A stretch of 16,046 bases of DNA from Streptomyces novaecaesareae (GCF_000716875.1 NZ_JNWQ01000118.1:1-16046), one strand, 5' to 3'; shown: positions 5,617 through 14,196, numbered from the stretch's first letter. Translations and numbers: made by a program. The notes: generated by a model from the sequence alone, not told the origin.

Positions 5617-7653
5617 ATGAGTTCCCCCGACGCCGTTTCCTGGTGGGCCCGTGCCGTGCGGCCCGCGCGGCCGCCGTTGCCGTTGGCGCTGATGGCCCGG
5701 GCGGCGGTGGGGATGGCGGTGCCGTTGGCGGCGGGCCTGTCGGCGCACCGGCTGGATCTGGGGGTGTTCGCGGGCCTGGGTGCGATGCACGCGACGATGA
5801 ACGACCGGGTCGAGCCGTCGCGGCTGCGGGCGGTCCGGATCGGGACGGCGGTGTTCGCCTCCGCGCTCGGCATGCTGATCGGTACGGCCCTCCAGCGCGC
5901 CGACGTGGACGGCCTCGCCCTCGGTGCGGCGTTGACGCTCACCGCGTTCGTGTCCGGCGCCTTGAGTGCGACGGGTCCGCGTGGTTCGGCGGCCGGGATG
6001 TTGCTGTTGGTGTCGGCGGCGCTGGGCAGTGGGATGCCGCTGCCGGACCCGTGGTGGGCGGCGGCGCCGATGATGCTCGCGGGCGCGGTGTTGGTGGTGC
6101 TGCTCGGGCTGCCCGCGGGCGTGCCGAAGCGGCCGGCCGCCGATCCGCGTGTCCGGGCGCTCGCCGCCGCGTACGACGCGCTGGGCCGTACCCTCGCCGA
6201 TCTGGGCACCTCGCGGGCCGCCGGCTCGCGCCAGGTGCTGACGGCCCGCCTGAACCAGCTCCAGGACCTTCTCCCGAACCAGAGCCGCAGCCGGCGCAGG
6301 AGCCGAAACCCGAGCCGGAACCCGAACGAAGGCCCGAGCCGGAACCCGAACGAAGGCCCGAGCCGGAGCCGCCACACCGAGCCCCGCACGCGCCGGATGT
6401 ACGAGGCCGCCCTCGCCGCCACCGAGGCGGCGACGGGCCTGCTGTGGGCCCGTCGCGCCGTCCCGCCCGAGGTGGCCGGGGTGCCGGCCCGTCTGGCGGC
6501 CGCCGTACGGCGGGGCGGCGGCGAGGTCGTCGTGCCCGACTGGCAGCCGGACACGCCCTCGCGGCAGGCCCTGGACGTGGCGCTGCGCGCCGCCGCCGAC
6601 ACGGTGGCCGGCCGGGACGCGCAACTCGGCACGGCGCCCGCTCCGCCGCCCGACCCCTGGCGGCTGCGGGTGCGGCTGCTGTCGGGGGGCTCGGTCCGGT
6701 ACGGGCTGCGCGTGGCGCTGTGCATCGCGGTCGGCTCGGCGGTCACCGCCAACTTCCCGCTCAGCAAGAGCTACTGGGTGCCGATGACGATCGCCTTCGT
6801 GCTCAAGCCGGACCTCGGCTCGGTGTTCCTGCGCGCGGTGAGCCGCTCGATCGGCACGGTGCTCGGGGTGGTCGTCACGGCGGCGCTGCTGGTGCTGACC
6901 ACCGAGCACTGGGCGCTGACGGCGGTCGCCGCGCTGTGTGTGGCCCTGCTCCCGTACGCCACGGCGGCGCACTACGGGTTGAACACCGTCGTGATGACGC
7001 CGATGGCGCTGGTCCTGCTCCAGCTGGGCGGCCAGAGCAGTGCGGCGGAGTTCTGGCCCCGGGTCCTGGACACCGTTCTGGCCAGCGCGATCGTGCTGCT
7101 CTTCGGCTATCTGCTGTGGCCCGAGCGGCCGCGGCACCGGATCGAGCCCCGGCTGGTCGATGCGACGAGGGCGCTGCGGGCCTACCTGGACGCCGTCACC
7201 GCCGTCCCGGGCCCCGCCGGCGCCCACCGCGCCGACCGCGCCGAGGTGTGGCTGCGCCGTACCGCCTACCGTTCGCTGGCGGACGCCCGCCAGGAGGTGC
7301 GGCAGGGCCTGGCCGAGCCGCCGCCGACGGGCCGGCTGGCGGAGCAGTGGCTGCCGGCGACGGCGGCGTTGGAGCGGCTGGGCGGCGCGGTGGCGGCGTT
7401 CGCGGCGCAGATCCGGTACGGCGGCCGGGTGCCGGACCCCGACGAGGTCGACCGGGTCCGCCGCGCGCTGGACGAGCTGACCGCCGCCGCCCGCGCGCAC
7501 CGCCCACCGACCACGCCACCCGCCGCGACCACGCCACCCGCCCCGACGGACCGTCCGACCAAGCCGACCGAGCCGCCGGAGCCGCACGACCCCACGCGCA
7601 GCGCGCTGGGCCGTGCGGCGGACGAACTCGAAGCGCTCCTCACGAACAGCTGA
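5617..7653 (+). CDS. FUSC-family integral membrane protein
   Basis: 678 aa from the ATG at 5617; an in-frame ATG at 5572 has no ribosome site and is less likely. Two blocks of membrane helices are visible: about residues 20-170 (with MARAAVGMAVPLAAG and an LVVLLGLPAG end) and about 370-510. The second block carries the FUSC/YccS-like motif SYWVPMTIAFVLKPDLGSVF followed by RSIGTVLG. A soluble region (about 175-365) joins them, and a helical, partly Pro/Thr-rich tail (about 515-678) follows. FUSC proteins include fusaric-acid and aromatic-acid exporters, but many actinobacterial members have no tested substrate, so none is assigned. The soluble linker contains a Ser/Arg/Asn repeat (about residues 225-252) encoded by a 24-bp tandem repeat. 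The gene converges on the ABC-F gene with 20 bp between stops, so the 3' ends probably overlap as antisense RNA. Confidence 0.88.
   Translation: MSSPDAVSWWARAVRPARPPLPLALMARAAVGMAVPLAAGLSAHRLDLGVFAGLGAMHATMNDRVEPSRLRAVRIGTAVFASALGMLIGTALQRADVDGLALGAALTLTAFVSGALSATGPRGSAAGMLLLVSAALGSGMPLPDPWWAAAPMMLAGAVLVVLLGLPAGVPKRPAADPRVRALAAAYDALGRTLADLGTSRAAGSRQVLTARLNQLQDLLPNQSRSRRRSRNPSRNPNEGPSRNPNEGPSRSRHTEPRTRRMYEAALAATEAATGLLWARRAVPPEVAGVPARLAAAVRRGGGEVVVPDWQPDTPSRQALDVALRAAADTVAGRDAQLGTAPAPPPDPWRLRVRLLSGGSVRYGLRVALCIAVGSAVTANFPLSKSYWVPMTIAFVLKPDLGSVFLRAVSRSIGTVLGVVVTAALLVLTTEHWALTAVAALCVALLPYATAAHYGLNTVVMTPMALVLLQLGGQSSAAEFWPRVLDTVLASAIVLLFGYLLWPERPRHRIEPRLVDATRALRAYLDAVTAVPGPAGAHRADRAEVWLRRTAYRSLADARQEVRQGLAEPPPTGRLAEQWLPATAALERLGGAVAAFAAQIRYGGRVPDPDEVDRVRRALDELTAAARAHRPPTTPPAATTPPAPTDRPTKPTEPPEPHDPTRSALGRAADELEALLTNS
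6311..6358 (+). repeat. Two perfect copies of a 24-bp tandem repeat in the FUSC linker
   Basis: 6311-6334 and 6335-6358 are identical, with partial, decayed copies on both sides (from about 6299 and to about 6370). The unit encodes eight residues of the type PSRNPNEG, so copy-number change keeps frame. It sits in the cytosolic linker between the two membrane blocks. Confidence 0.85.
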
Positions 7654-7673
7654 CGGCCGGCCGCCCCGACGGC

Positions 7674-9500
7674 TCAGACCTGCTCGGCCAGCTCCAGCCA
7701 GCCCATCTCCAGCTCCTCCTTCTCCTCCCGGACCGCGCGCAGCTGCGCGTCCAGCTCCGCGACCTTGGAGAAGTCGGCGGCGTGCTCGGCGAGTTGGGCG
7801 TGCAGCTTGGACTCCTTCTCGTCCAGCTTGGCGATCTGCCGCTCCAGCTTCTGCATCTCCTTCTTCGCCGCCCGCAGGTCCCCGCCGGACAGTCCGGACG
7901 CGGCGGGGGCGCCCTCGGCCGCCGAGACGGCGGCGGCCGCAGAGGCAGCGGAGGCGGCAGCGGAGGCCATCCGGGCCCGTCGCTCCAGGTACTCGTCGAC
8001 GCCGTTCGGCAGCATCCGCATCTTCTTGTCGCCGAGCAGCGCGTGGACGACGTCCGTGGTGCGCTCGATGAAGAAGCGGTCGTGGCTGATGACGACCATC
8101 GAGCCGGGCCAGCCGTCGAGCAGGTCCTCCAGCTGGTTGAGCGTCTCGATGTCCAGGTCGTTCGTCGGCTCGTCCAGGAACAGCACGTTGGGCTCGTCCA
8201 TCAGCAGCCGCAGCAGCTGGAGGCGGCGGCGCTCGCCACCGGAGAGGTCGCCGACCGGCGTCCACTGCTTGTCCTTGCCGAAGCCGAACTGCTCGCACAG
8301 CTGGCCGGCGCTCATCTCGCGGCCCTTGCCGAGGTCGACGCGCGAGCGGACCTGCTCGACGGCCTGCAGCACCCGGGTCTCCGGGTCCAGTTCGGCGATC
8401 TCCTGCGACAGGTAAGCGAGCCGTACGGTCTTGCCGACCTTGATGATGCCGGAGGCGGGCTGCACGTCGCCCTCGCTCGCGTACGCGTCGCGCAGGGCGC
8501 GCAGCAGCGAGGTCTTGCCGGCGCCGTTGACGCCGAGCAGGCCGATCCGGTCGCCGGGGCCGAGCTGCCAGGTGAGGTTCTCCAGGAGCAGCTTGGGGCC
8601 GGCCTTGACGGTCACGCCCTCCAGCTCGAAGACGGTCCTGCCCAGCCGGGCGTTGGCGAACTTCATCAGTTCGGACTTGTCGCGCGGCTCCGGCACGTCG
8701 GCGATCAGCGCGTTGGCGGCCTCGATGCGGTAGCGCGGCTTGGAGGTGCGGGCGGGGGCGCCGCGGCGCAGCCAGGCGAGTTCCTTGCGGGCCAGGTTCT
8801 GGCGCTTCTGCTCTTCGACGGCTTCGATCCGGGAGCGCTCGGCGCGGGCGAAGACGTAGTCGGAGTAGCCGCCCTCGTACTCGTGGACGGCACCGTTCTG
8901 GACGTCCCACATCCGGGTGCAGACCTGGTCGAGGAACCAGCGGTCGTGGGTGACGCAGACCAGCGCGGAGCGGCGCTTCTGGAGGTGCTGGGCGAGCCAG
9001 TTGATGCCCTCGACGTCGAGGTGGTTGGTGGGCTCGTCCAGGATGATCAGGTCGGGCGAGCCGAGCAGCAGCTTGGCGAGGGCGATCCGGCGGCGCTCGC
9101 CACCGGAGAGCGGGCCGATGACGGTGTCGAGGCCGTCGGCGAAGCCGGGGAGGTCGAGGCCGCCGAAGAGGCCTTCGATGATGTCGCGGATGCGGGCGTC
9201 GCCGAGCCACTCGTGGTCGGCCCGGTCGGCGATCACCTCGTGCCGGATGGTGGCGTTCGGGTCGAGCGAGTCGTGCTGGGTGAGGACGGCCGGCTGCAGG
9301 TTGCCGCTCCAGGTGATCCGGCCGCGGTCGGGGTCCTCCAGCTTGGCGAGCATCCGGATCAGGGTGGTCTTGCCGTCGCCGTTGCGTCCGACGACTCCGA
9401 TCCGGTCGCCTTCGCTGACGCCGAGGCTGACCGCGTCCAGCAGGGTGCGGGTGCCGTAGACCTTCGTGACGGACTCGATGGTGGCGAGGTTGACGGCCAC
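7674..9500 (-). CDS. ABC-F family ATPase, Uup-like
   Basis: 608 aa from a GTG at 9500, preceded by AGGAG 10 nt upstream; the longer frame from 9563 lacks a site and would cross the likely promoter. There are two ABC domains and no membrane segment. Walker A motifs are GRNGDGKT (38-45) and GVNGAGKT (323-330), signatures LSGGE (131-135 and 419-423), Walker B motifs LIILDEP and LFLDEP. The interdomain linker (about 219-280) is charged and helical, as in ribosome-binding ABC-F proteins. Residues about 540-608 form a charged coiled coil after an Ala-rich spacer, the hallmark of the Uup group. ABC-F proteins act on the ribosome E site; Uup is linked to ribosome rescue and assembly. A specific antibiotic-resistance role is not suggested by the motifs, although the leader is unusually structured. 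It lies downstream of ispE but appears to have its own promoter. Confidence 0.92.
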   Translation of the reverse strand: MAVNLATIESVTKVYGTRTLLDAVSLGVSEGDRIGVVGRNGDGKTTLIRMLAKLEDPDRGRITWSGNLQPAVLTQHDSLDPNATIRHEVIADRADHEWLGDARIRDIIEGLFGGLDLPGFADGLDTVIGPLSGGERRRIALAKLLLGSPDLIILDEPTNHLDVEGINWLAQHLQKRRSALVCVTHDRWFLDQVCTRMWDVQNGAVHEYEGGYSDYVFARAERSRIEAVEEQKRQNLARKELAWLRRGAPARTSKPRYRIEAANALIADVPEPRDKSELMKFANARLGRTVFELEGVTVKAGPKLLLENLTWQLGPGDRIGLLGVNGAGKTSLLRALRDAYASEGDVQPASGIIKVGKTVRLAYLSQEIAELDPETRVLQAVEQVRSRVDLGKGREMSAGQLCEQFGFGKDKQWTPVGDLSGGERRRLQLLRLLMDEPNVLFLDEPTNDLDIETLNQLEDLLDGWPGSMVVISHDRFFIERTTDVVHALLGDKKMRMLPNGVDEYLERRARMASAAASAASAAAAVSAAEGAPAASGLSGGDLRAAKKEMQKLERQIAKLDEKESKLHAQLAEHAADFSKVAELDAQLRAVREEKEELEMGWLELAEQV

Positions 9501-9517
9501 GTGTGCTGCGCTCCTGG

Positions 9518-9570
9518 GATCGGCGGTCGCGGGGGCGGACGACCGCCCCTGTCTCGGGGACACCCCGATC
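9518..9570 (-). promoter_or_regulatory. Structured 5' leader of the ABC-F gene with competing hairpins
   Basis: Three inverted repeats are nested in the leader: CGGGG/CCCCG (9555-9559 with 9563-9567), GGGGCGG/CCGCCCC (9532-9538 with 9543-9549), and GCGGTCG/CGACCGC (9523-9529 with 9540-9546). The last two share bases 9543-9546 and cannot both form. GATCGG/CCGATC (9518-9523 with 9565-9570) could enclose the rest. The ribosome site (9511-9515) starts just after these stems. This could be an attenuator, but GC-rich DNA folds easily. Confidence 0.35.
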
Positions 9571-9575
9571 TCCCC

Positions 9576-9605
9576 AGCCTAATGGGCCCGCGACGACAGC
9601 CTCAC
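9576..9605 (-). promoter_or_regulatory. Probable promoter of the ABC-F gene
   Basis: On the minus strand a TAGGCT hexamer (9581-9576) matches the Streptomyces housekeeping -10 consensus TAgrrT. GTGAGG (9605-9600) lies 18 bp upstream and resembles a -35 box in its central TGA. The predicted transcript start is near 9569, giving a leader of about 70 nt. The -35 lies inside one unit of the tandem repeat. Confidence 0.45.
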
Positions 9606-9634
9606 CGCGCTACGACGACAGCCTCACCGCGCTC
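9591..9634. repeat. 22-bp tandem repeat upstream of the ABC-F gene
   Basis: 9591-9612 and 9613-9634 match at 21 of 22 positions, differing only in the last base. The repeat lies between ispE and the ABC-F gene and covers the presumed -35 region, so the -35-like GTGAGG is present twice. Confidence 0.85.
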
Positions 9635-9644
9635 CTGGGAGCGG
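9629..9644 (-). terminator. Small inverted repeat downstream of ispE
   Basis: CCGCTCC (9629-9635) and GGAGCGG (9638-9644) are perfect complements with a 2-nt gap, so 6 pairs with a 4-nt loop is realistic. A second small stem GCGGT/ACCGC (9641-9645 with 9649-9653) overlaps it. There is no T-run. It is a weak candidate for the end of the rsmA-ispE transcript. Confidence 0.25.
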
Positions 9645-9708
9645 TACCACCGCCGGGAGCACCACACCGCCACGGACAGCACCACGCCGCCGCGAGCAGC
9701 TGCCCCGC

Positions 9709-10626
9709 CTACGCCACGACCGAGGCCCCCGCCACCGGCCCGTACGTGACGTACGCCGTCCGGCAGGTGCCGGAGGCCCGCAGCGCCTCGGCGACGGCGT
9801 CGGCCGCGTCGGCGTCCTTGGCGAGGAAGGCGCAGGTCGGCCCGGAGCCGGAGACGAGTGCTCCGAGCGCGCCCGCCTCGGTGCCGGCCTGCAGGGTGGC
9901 CGCGAGCGCGGGGCGCAGCGAGAGGGCGGCGGACTGGAGGTCGTTGGCGAGCGCGGCGGCGAGGGCGACGGCGTCGCCTCCGGCGAGGGCGGCGAGCAGT
10001 GCCGGGTCGGCGTCGGGGGTGGTGATGTCGGTGTCGCTGGAGCCGGTGCCGGCCTCCTCGCGCAGCCGGTCGCACTCGCGGAAGACGGCGGGGGTGGACA
10101 GGCCGCCGTCGGCGACCGCGAAGACCCAGTGGAAGGTGCCGTCGACGGCCAGCGGCTCCAGGATCTCGCCGCGGCCGCGGCCCAGCGCGACGCCGCCGAG
10201 CAGGGCGAACGGCACGTCCGACCCGAGTTCCGCGGCGAGCTCCAGCAGGGTGTCGAACGGGGTGTCGAGCTGCCACAGCGCGTCGCAGGCGACCAGCGCC
10301 GCCGCGCCGTCGGCGCTGCCGCCGGCCATGCCGCCGGCCACCGGGATGGCCTTGGCGATGTGCAGGTGCACGCCGGGGTCGGCGATGCCGTGGTGGGCGG
10401 CGAGCAGCCGGGCGGCGCGGGCGGCGAGGTTGCTGTCGTCGAGCGGGACGACGGCGGCGTCCGGTCCGGTGCAGGAGAGCGTGACGCCCTCCGCTTCCGT
10501 CGCGGTGACCTCGTCACCGAGGGCGACGGCGAAGAAGACGTTGGCCAGGTCGTGGAAGCCGTCGGCGCGCAGGCCGCCGACTCCGAGCCGGACGTTGACC
10601 TTGGCCGGGACCCGTACGGTGATCAC
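9709..10626 (-). CDS. ispE: 4-diphosphocytidyl-2-C-methyl-D-erythritol kinase
   Basis: 305 aa, GTG start at 10626. It phosphorylates CDP-methylerythritol with ATP in the methylerythritol-phosphate (MEP) isoprenoid pathway, in the cytosol. It is a GHMP kinase: N-terminal [10 protein letters not shown] with the expected catalytic Lys9; a glycine-rich ATP loop [16 protein letters not shown] (95-110); catalytic Asp137 in GSDVPFAL; and a C-terminal [10 protein letters not shown] motif. Length is usual (E. coli enzyme 283 aa). Its GTG overlaps the rsmA stop as GTGA (10626-10623), so it is translationally coupled to rsmA, an order also found in mycobacteria (ksgA-ispE). Confidence 0.96.
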   Translation of the reverse strand: MITVRVPAKVNVRLGVGGLRADGFHDLANVFFAVALGDEVTATEAEGVTLSCTGPDAAVVPLDDSNLAARAARLLAAHHGIADPGVHLHIAKAIPVAGGMAGGSADGAAALVACDALWQLDTPFDTLLELAAELGSDVPFALLGGVALGRGRGEILEPLAVDGTFHWVFAVADGGLSTPAVFRECDRLREEAGTGSSDTDITTPDADPALLAALAGGDAVALAAALANDLQSAALSLRPALAATLQAGTEAGALGALVSGSGPTCAFLAKDADAADAVAEALRASGTCRTAYVTYGPVAGASVVA

Positions 10627-11504
10627 GCGCTGTCCTTCGCGGGCTTGTGCTCGGCGATCGCGGCGAACTGTTCCACCGTCAGCATCTCGCCGCGCAGCTT
10701 GTGGTCGATCCCGGCGGCCGCGAGGGCCTGCTCGGCGCCGGCGGGGGAGCCGGCCCAGCCGGCCAGCGCGGCGCGCAGGGTCTTGCGCCGCTGGGCGAAC
10801 GCGGCGTCGACCACCGCGAACACCTCCTCGCGGCTGGCGGTGGTCTTCGGCGGCTCGCGGCGGATCAGCGAGACCAGTCCGGAGTCGACGTTGGGGGCGG
10901 GCCAGAACACGTTCCGCCCGATGGCGCCGGCCCGCTTCACGTCGGCGTACCAGTTGGCCTTGACCGACGGGACGCCGTACACCTTGTTGCCCGGCTTGGC
11001 GGCGAGCCGGTCGGCGACCTCGCTCTGCACCATCACCAGGGTCCGCTCGATGCTGGGGAAGGTCGCCAGCATGTGCAGCAGGACGGGCACGGCCACGTTG
11101 TACGGGAGGTTGGCGACCAGCGCGGTGGGGGCCGGCCCGGGCAGCTCGGTGACCTCCATGGCGTCGCTGAACACCAGGTCGAAGGAGTCCGCCTTGCCGG
11201 GCATCCGGGCCGCGACGGTGTCCGGCAGGTGCTGCGCCAGCACCGGGTCGATCTCGACGGCGGTGACGTGCCTGGCCACCTCCAGCAGCGCGAGCGTCAG
11301 CGATCCGAGGCCGGGCCCGACCTCGACGACCGCGTCCGCACCGGTCACCCCGCCCGCCCGGACGATCCGCCGCACGGTGTTGCCGTCGATGACGAAGTTC
11401 TGTCCACGCTGCTTGGTCGGCTTCACGCCGAACGCGGCCGCCAGTTCCCGGATGTCGGCGGCGCCCAGCAGGTGGCTGTCAGGGGTGGGGTCGGTGGTGC
11501 TCAC
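10623..11504 (-). CDS. rsmA: 16S rRNA (adenine1518-N6/adenine1519-N6)-dimethyltransferase
   Basis: 293 aa, GTG start at 11504. RsmA/KsgA dimethylates two adjacent adenosines in the 3' terminal hairpin of 16S rRNA using S-adenosylmethionine, a late step of 30S maturation. Visible motifs are GQNFVID (34-40), the SAM-binding [10 protein letters not shown] (61-70), the acidic EID (84-86), SDAMEV (113-118) and the catalytic NLPYNV (132-137). The C-terminal helical domain is complete. No ribosome site precedes the GTG; instead a TATCCT hexamer ends 6 nt upstream, suggesting a leaderless transcript. Its stop overlaps the ispE start. Confidence 0.96.
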   Translation of the reverse strand: MSTTDPTPDSHLLGAADIRELAAAFGVKPTKQRGQNFVIDGNTVRRIVRAGGVTGADAVVEVGPGLGSLTLALLEVARHVTAVEIDPVLAQHLPDTVAARMPGKADSFDLVFSDAMEVTELPGPAPTALVANLPYNVAVPVLLHMLATFPSIERTLVMVQSEVADRLAAKPGNKVYGVPSVKANWYADVKRAGAIGRNVFWPAPNVDSGLVSLIRREPPKTTASREEVFAVVDAAFAQRRKTLRAALAGWAGSPAGAEQALAAAGIDHKLRGEMLTVEQFAAIAEHKPAKDSA

Positions 11505-11510
11505 GCGCCA

Positions 11511-11516
11511 AGGATA
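11511..11516 (-). promoter_or_regulatory. Possible -10 element for leaderless rsmA-ispE transcription
   Basis: TATCCT on the minus strand is followed by 6 nt and then the rsmA GTG, the spacing expected if transcription starts at the start codon. No convincing -35 hexamer is seen 17-18 bp upstream. Confidence 0.35.
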
Positions 11517-11539
11517 CGGGCGCGATCCGTTCGCCCGGA

Positions 11540-11606
11540 TCAGTACCGACGGCCCGGGCCGTGTTCCGCGCGTCAGTACCCGAAGGCCTGGGCCGTGTTC
11601 CGCGCG
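11540..11606. repeat. Degenerate tandem duplicate of the tatD 3' end
   Basis: 11573-11606 (the last codons and stop of tatD) is repeated at 11540-11572 with two substitutions and one single-base deletion. The downstream copy is therefore out of frame near its end and noncoding. The two units abut exactly. Confidence 0.85.
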
Positions 11607-12451
11607 ATGGCCGCCGACAGCTCGTCCTCGTGCAGCCCCAGGGTCGCGGCCATCGAGCGCACCGTGACCGGGATCAGGTACGGGGCGTTGGGCCGGCCCC
11701 GGTAGGGGTGCGGGGTGAGGAAGGGGGCGTCGGTCTCGACCAGGATCCGGTCGAGCGGGGTGGCGAGCAGGGCGTCCCGCAGCGGCTGGTTGGCCTTGAA
11801 GGTGACCGGGCCGGCGAAGGAGAGGTACCAGCCGTGGTCGGCGCAGGTCTTGGCCATCGCGGCGTCGCCGGAGTAGCAGTGGAAGACGGTGCGTTCCGGG
11901 GCGCCTTCCTCCAGCAGGACGGCGATGACGTCGTCGTGGGCGTCCCGGTCGTGGATGACCAGGGCCTTGCCGTGCCGCTTGGCCATCTCGATGTGGCGGC
12001 GGAACGACTCCTTCTGGATCTCGACGCCTTCGGGCCCGGTCCGGAAGTAGTCGAGCCCGGTCTCGCCGACGGCGAGGACCTGCGGCAGGGCGGCGAGCCG
12101 GTCGATCTCGGCGAGCGCTTCGTCCAGCGCGGCGGCGCCGCCGGCCTTGCGCTGCTGCCCGGACCAGCCGTCCGCGTCGCCGAGGAAGATCCGCGGCGCC
12201 TCGTTCGGGTGCAGGGCGACGGCCGCGTGCACCTGCTCGTACCGGGCCGCCAGCTCGGCGGCCCAGCGCGAACCGGGCACGTCGCAGCCCACCTGGACGA
12301 CGGTGGTGACGCCGACCGACGCGGCCCGGGCGAGGCCCTCGGCCGGGGTGCCGGACTGCATGTCGAGGTGGGTGTGCGAGTCGGCCACCGCCACTGCCAG
12401 GGGTTCCGGCAGCGGCGGCGGGGTCGACCGGTCGTCGTCCTTGGCGGCCAT
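11573..12451 (-). CDS. tatD: TatD-family metal-dependent hydrolase/DNase
   Basis: 292 aa from the ATG at 12451. TatD enzymes are cytosolic TIM-barrel nucleases using two divalent metals, with 3'-5' exonuclease activity reported for E. coli TatD. The metal ligands are visible: DSHTHLD (24-30, His26 and His28), Glu in VGETGLDYF, His in VIHDRDA, His in VFHCYSG, and Asp in ETDAPFL followed by the conserved PHPYRGRPN. An open frame extends far upstream inside metG but is an artefact of GC bias. The true ATG shares its A with the metG stop (TGATG), indicating translational coupling. Residues 1-20 are a poorly conserved extension. The 3' end is duplicated just downstream, where other actinobacteria carry rpfB. 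Confidence 0.94.
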   Translation of the reverse strand: MAAKDDDRSTPPPLPEPLAVAVADSHTHLDMQSGTPAEGLARAASVGVTTVVQVGCDVPGSRWAAELAARYEQVHAAVALHPNEAPRIFLGDADGWSGQQRKAGGAAALDEALAEIDRLAALPQVLAVGETGLDYFRTGPEGVEIQKESFRRHIEMAKRHGKALVIHDRDAHDDVIAVLLEEGAPERTVFHCYSGDAAMAKTCADHGWYLSFAGPVTFKANQPLRDALLATPLDRILVETDAPFLTPHPYRGRPNAPYLIPVTVRSMAATLGLHEDELSAAIARNTAQAFGY

Positions 12452-14085
12452 CAGGCGGCGGGCTTCTCTTCGAGGCGCGGGAAGAGGATCTCGCCCTTGG
12501 TGACGGTGGCCCCGACGGGCAGCCGGCCCCAGTCGGCGACGGTGGCGATGGTCTGCGCGGACAGCGCGCCCAGCCCGGCCTCGGCGCCCAGGGAGGCCCA
12601 CAGCTTCTCGGCGGTGGACGGCATCACCGGGTTGAGCAGGACGGCGGTGGCGCGCAGCGACTCTGCGGCGGTGTAGAGGATGGTCGCGAGGCGCGCCCGG
12701 CCCTCGTCCGAGCCGCCATCTCCGAATGCAGTCTTGGCGACCTTCCAGGGCTCCTGCTCGGTGATGTAGCCGTTGACCTGCTTGACGAACTCGAAGATCG
12801 CCGCGAGGCCGCCGGCGAAGTCCAGCTCCTCGCCGATCTTCCGGTCGGCCGCCTCGACGGCCTTGGCCAGCCCGTCCTTCAGGGCCTGCTCGGCCTCGCC
12901 GTCCGACGCGGAGGCCGGCAGCACGCCGCCGAAGTACTTGCCGACCATCGCGGCGGCGCGGGAGGCGAGGTTGCCGAAGTCGTTGGCGAGCTCGGAGGTG
13001 TAGCGGGCGCTGAAGTCCTCCCAGGAGAACGAGCCGTCCGTGCCGAACGGGATCGCCCGCAGGAAGTAGTAGCGGTACGCGTCGACGCCGAAGTGCGAGG
13101 TCAGGTCGGTGGGCGCGATGCCGGTCAGGTTGGACTTGGACATCTTCTCGCCGCCGACCATCAGCCAGCCGTTGGCGACGACCCGCTTGGGCAGCGGCAG
13201 CCCGGCGGCCATCAGCATGGCGGGCCAGATGACGGCGTGGAACCGCAGGATGTCCTTGCCGACGAGGTGGACGGAAGCGGGCCACAGCTCGGCGAAGCGC
13301 TCCGGGTCGCTGCCGTAGCCGGCCGCGGTGATGTAGTTCTGCAGCGCGTCGACCCACACGTACAGGACGTGCTTCTCGTCCCAGGGCAGCGGCACGCCCC
13401 AGTTGAAGGTGGAGCGGGAGATCGAGAGGTCCTTCAGGTCCTGCTCGACGAAGCGCAGCACCTCGTTGCGGGCCGAGGCGGGCTGGATGAAGTCCGGGTT
13501 CGCGGCGTAGAACTCCAGCAGCTTGGGGCCGTAGGCGGAGAGGCGGAAGAAGTAGTTCTCCTCCTCCAGCCACTCGACGGGCTTCTTGTGGACGGCGCAG
13601 AGCTTCTCGCCCTCGGTGGCGCCGTCCAGCAGGTCGCCGGGGAGCTTGTACTCCTCGCAGCCGACGCAGTACGGGCCGGAGTAGCCGCCCTTGTAGATCT
13701 CGCCCTTGTCGTACAGGTCCTGGACGAACTCCTGGACCCGGTCGGTGTGCCGCTGCTGGGTGGTGCGGATGAAGTCGTCGTTGGCGATCTCCAGGTGCTC
13801 CCAGAGGGGCTTCCACTCCTCCTCGACCAGCTTGTCGCACCACTCCTGCGGGCTGACGCCGTTCGCCTCGGCGGTCCGCATGATCTTCTGGCCGTGCTCG
13901 TCGGTGCCGGTCAGGTACCACACCTTCTCGCCGCGCTGGCGGTGCCAGCGGGTGAGGACGTCGCCCGCCACGGTGGTGTACGCGTGGCCCAGGTGCGGGC
14001 GATCGTTGACGTAGTAGATCGGGGTGGAAACGTAGTACGCCGGGGCGTTCGCCCCGGTGGTGCTGTGGTCTGCAGTGGCCGCCAT
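12451..14085 (-). CDS. metG: Methionyl-tRNA synthetase
   Basis: 544 aa from the ATG at 14085. It charges tRNA-Met and initiator tRNA with methionine. Class I signatures are HLGH (31-34) and KMSKS (314-318), with TGTDEHG (59-65) and [15 protein letters not shown] (276-290) typical of MetRS. The connective domain has one zinc knuckle: Cys140-x2-Cys143 and Cys163-x2-His166. The C-terminal tRNA-binding dimerisation domain of the E. coli enzyme is absent, as in other short bacterial forms. The frame stays open to 14385, but the extra 100 residues are low-complexity Pro/Arg/Gly and unlike MetRS. No ribosome site precedes the ATG; a TAAGCT hexamer ends 8 nt upstream, suggesting leaderless or nearly leaderless mRNA. 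It is coupled to tatD by TGATG. Confidence 0.96.
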   Translation of the reverse strand: MAATADHSTTGANAPAYYVSTPIYYVNDRPHLGHAYTTVAGDVLTRWHRQRGEKVWYLTGTDEHGQKIMRTAEANGVSPQEWCDKLVEEEWKPLWEHLEIANDDFIRTTQQRHTDRVQEFVQDLYDKGEIYKGGYSGPYCVGCEEYKLPGDLLDGATEGEKLCAVHKKPVEWLEEENYFFRLSAYGPKLLEFYAANPDFIQPASARNEVLRFVEQDLKDLSISRSTFNWGVPLPWDEKHVLYVWVDALQNYITAAGYGSDPERFAELWPASVHLVGKDILRFHAVIWPAMLMAAGLPLPKRVVANGWLMVGGEKMSKSNLTGIAPTDLTSHFGVDAYRYYFLRAIPFGTDGSFSWEDFSARYTSELANDFGNLASRAAAMVGKYFGGVLPASASDGEAEQALKDGLAKAVEAADRKIGEELDFAGGLAAIFEFVKQVNGYITEQEPWKVAKTAFGDGGSDEGRARLATILYTAAESLRATAVLLNPVMPSTAEKLWASLGAEAGLGALSAQTIATVADWGRLPVGATVTKGEILFPRLEEKPAA

Positions 14086-14093
14086 GGTCGGAA

Positions 14094-14099
14094 AGCTTA
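14094..14099 (-). promoter_or_regulatory. Possible -10 element for metG-tatD
   Basis: TAAGCT on the minus strand lies 8 nt before the metG ATG. No -35 box is convincing at 17-18 bp. No SAM riboswitch or T-box pattern is recognisable in the 127 bp upstream. Confidence 0.3.
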
Positions 14100-14133
14100 G
14101 TCGGGCACGCGGGCCGCCCTCGACCGAGTTGTT

Positions 14134-14196
14134 CCCCGGCCGGGGGCGGTCCGTCCCGCGTCCTGCGGTGCCGGCCCTGCGACCGCCGGTACCGGC
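14134..14196 (-). terminator. GC palindromes between the zinc-ribbon gene and metG
   Basis: Two perfect 12-bp palindromes lie downstream of the zinc-ribbon stop: GCCGGTACCGGC (14185-14196) and CCCCGGCCGGGG (14134-14145). Neither has a T-run. Either may end the upstream transcript, or both may be chance in GC-rich DNA. Confidence 0.25.

Noticed and set aside
6311..6358. CRISPR-like array
   Set aside because: Units abut without spacers and stay in frame inside a membrane protein gene; this is a coding tandem repeat.
5437..9210. Very long minus-strand open frame across the same region
   Set aside because: It is antisense to FUSC and out of frame with the ABC-F gene; Arg/Pro-rich composition is typical of GC-bias artefacts. 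Only its last 25 codons, with their own GTG and ribosome site, were kept as a doubtful leader ORF.
5643..9749. Very long open frame on the plus strand across the FUSC and ABC-F genes
   Set aside because: It is a frame-shifted or antisense shadow: low-complexity Arg/Gly/Ala sequence, with real genes in other frames showing clear family motifs.
12452..13921. Upstream extension of the tatD frame inside metG
   Set aside because: The region encodes MetRS in another frame with KMSKS and zinc ligands; tatD has a proper ATG overlapping the metG stop.
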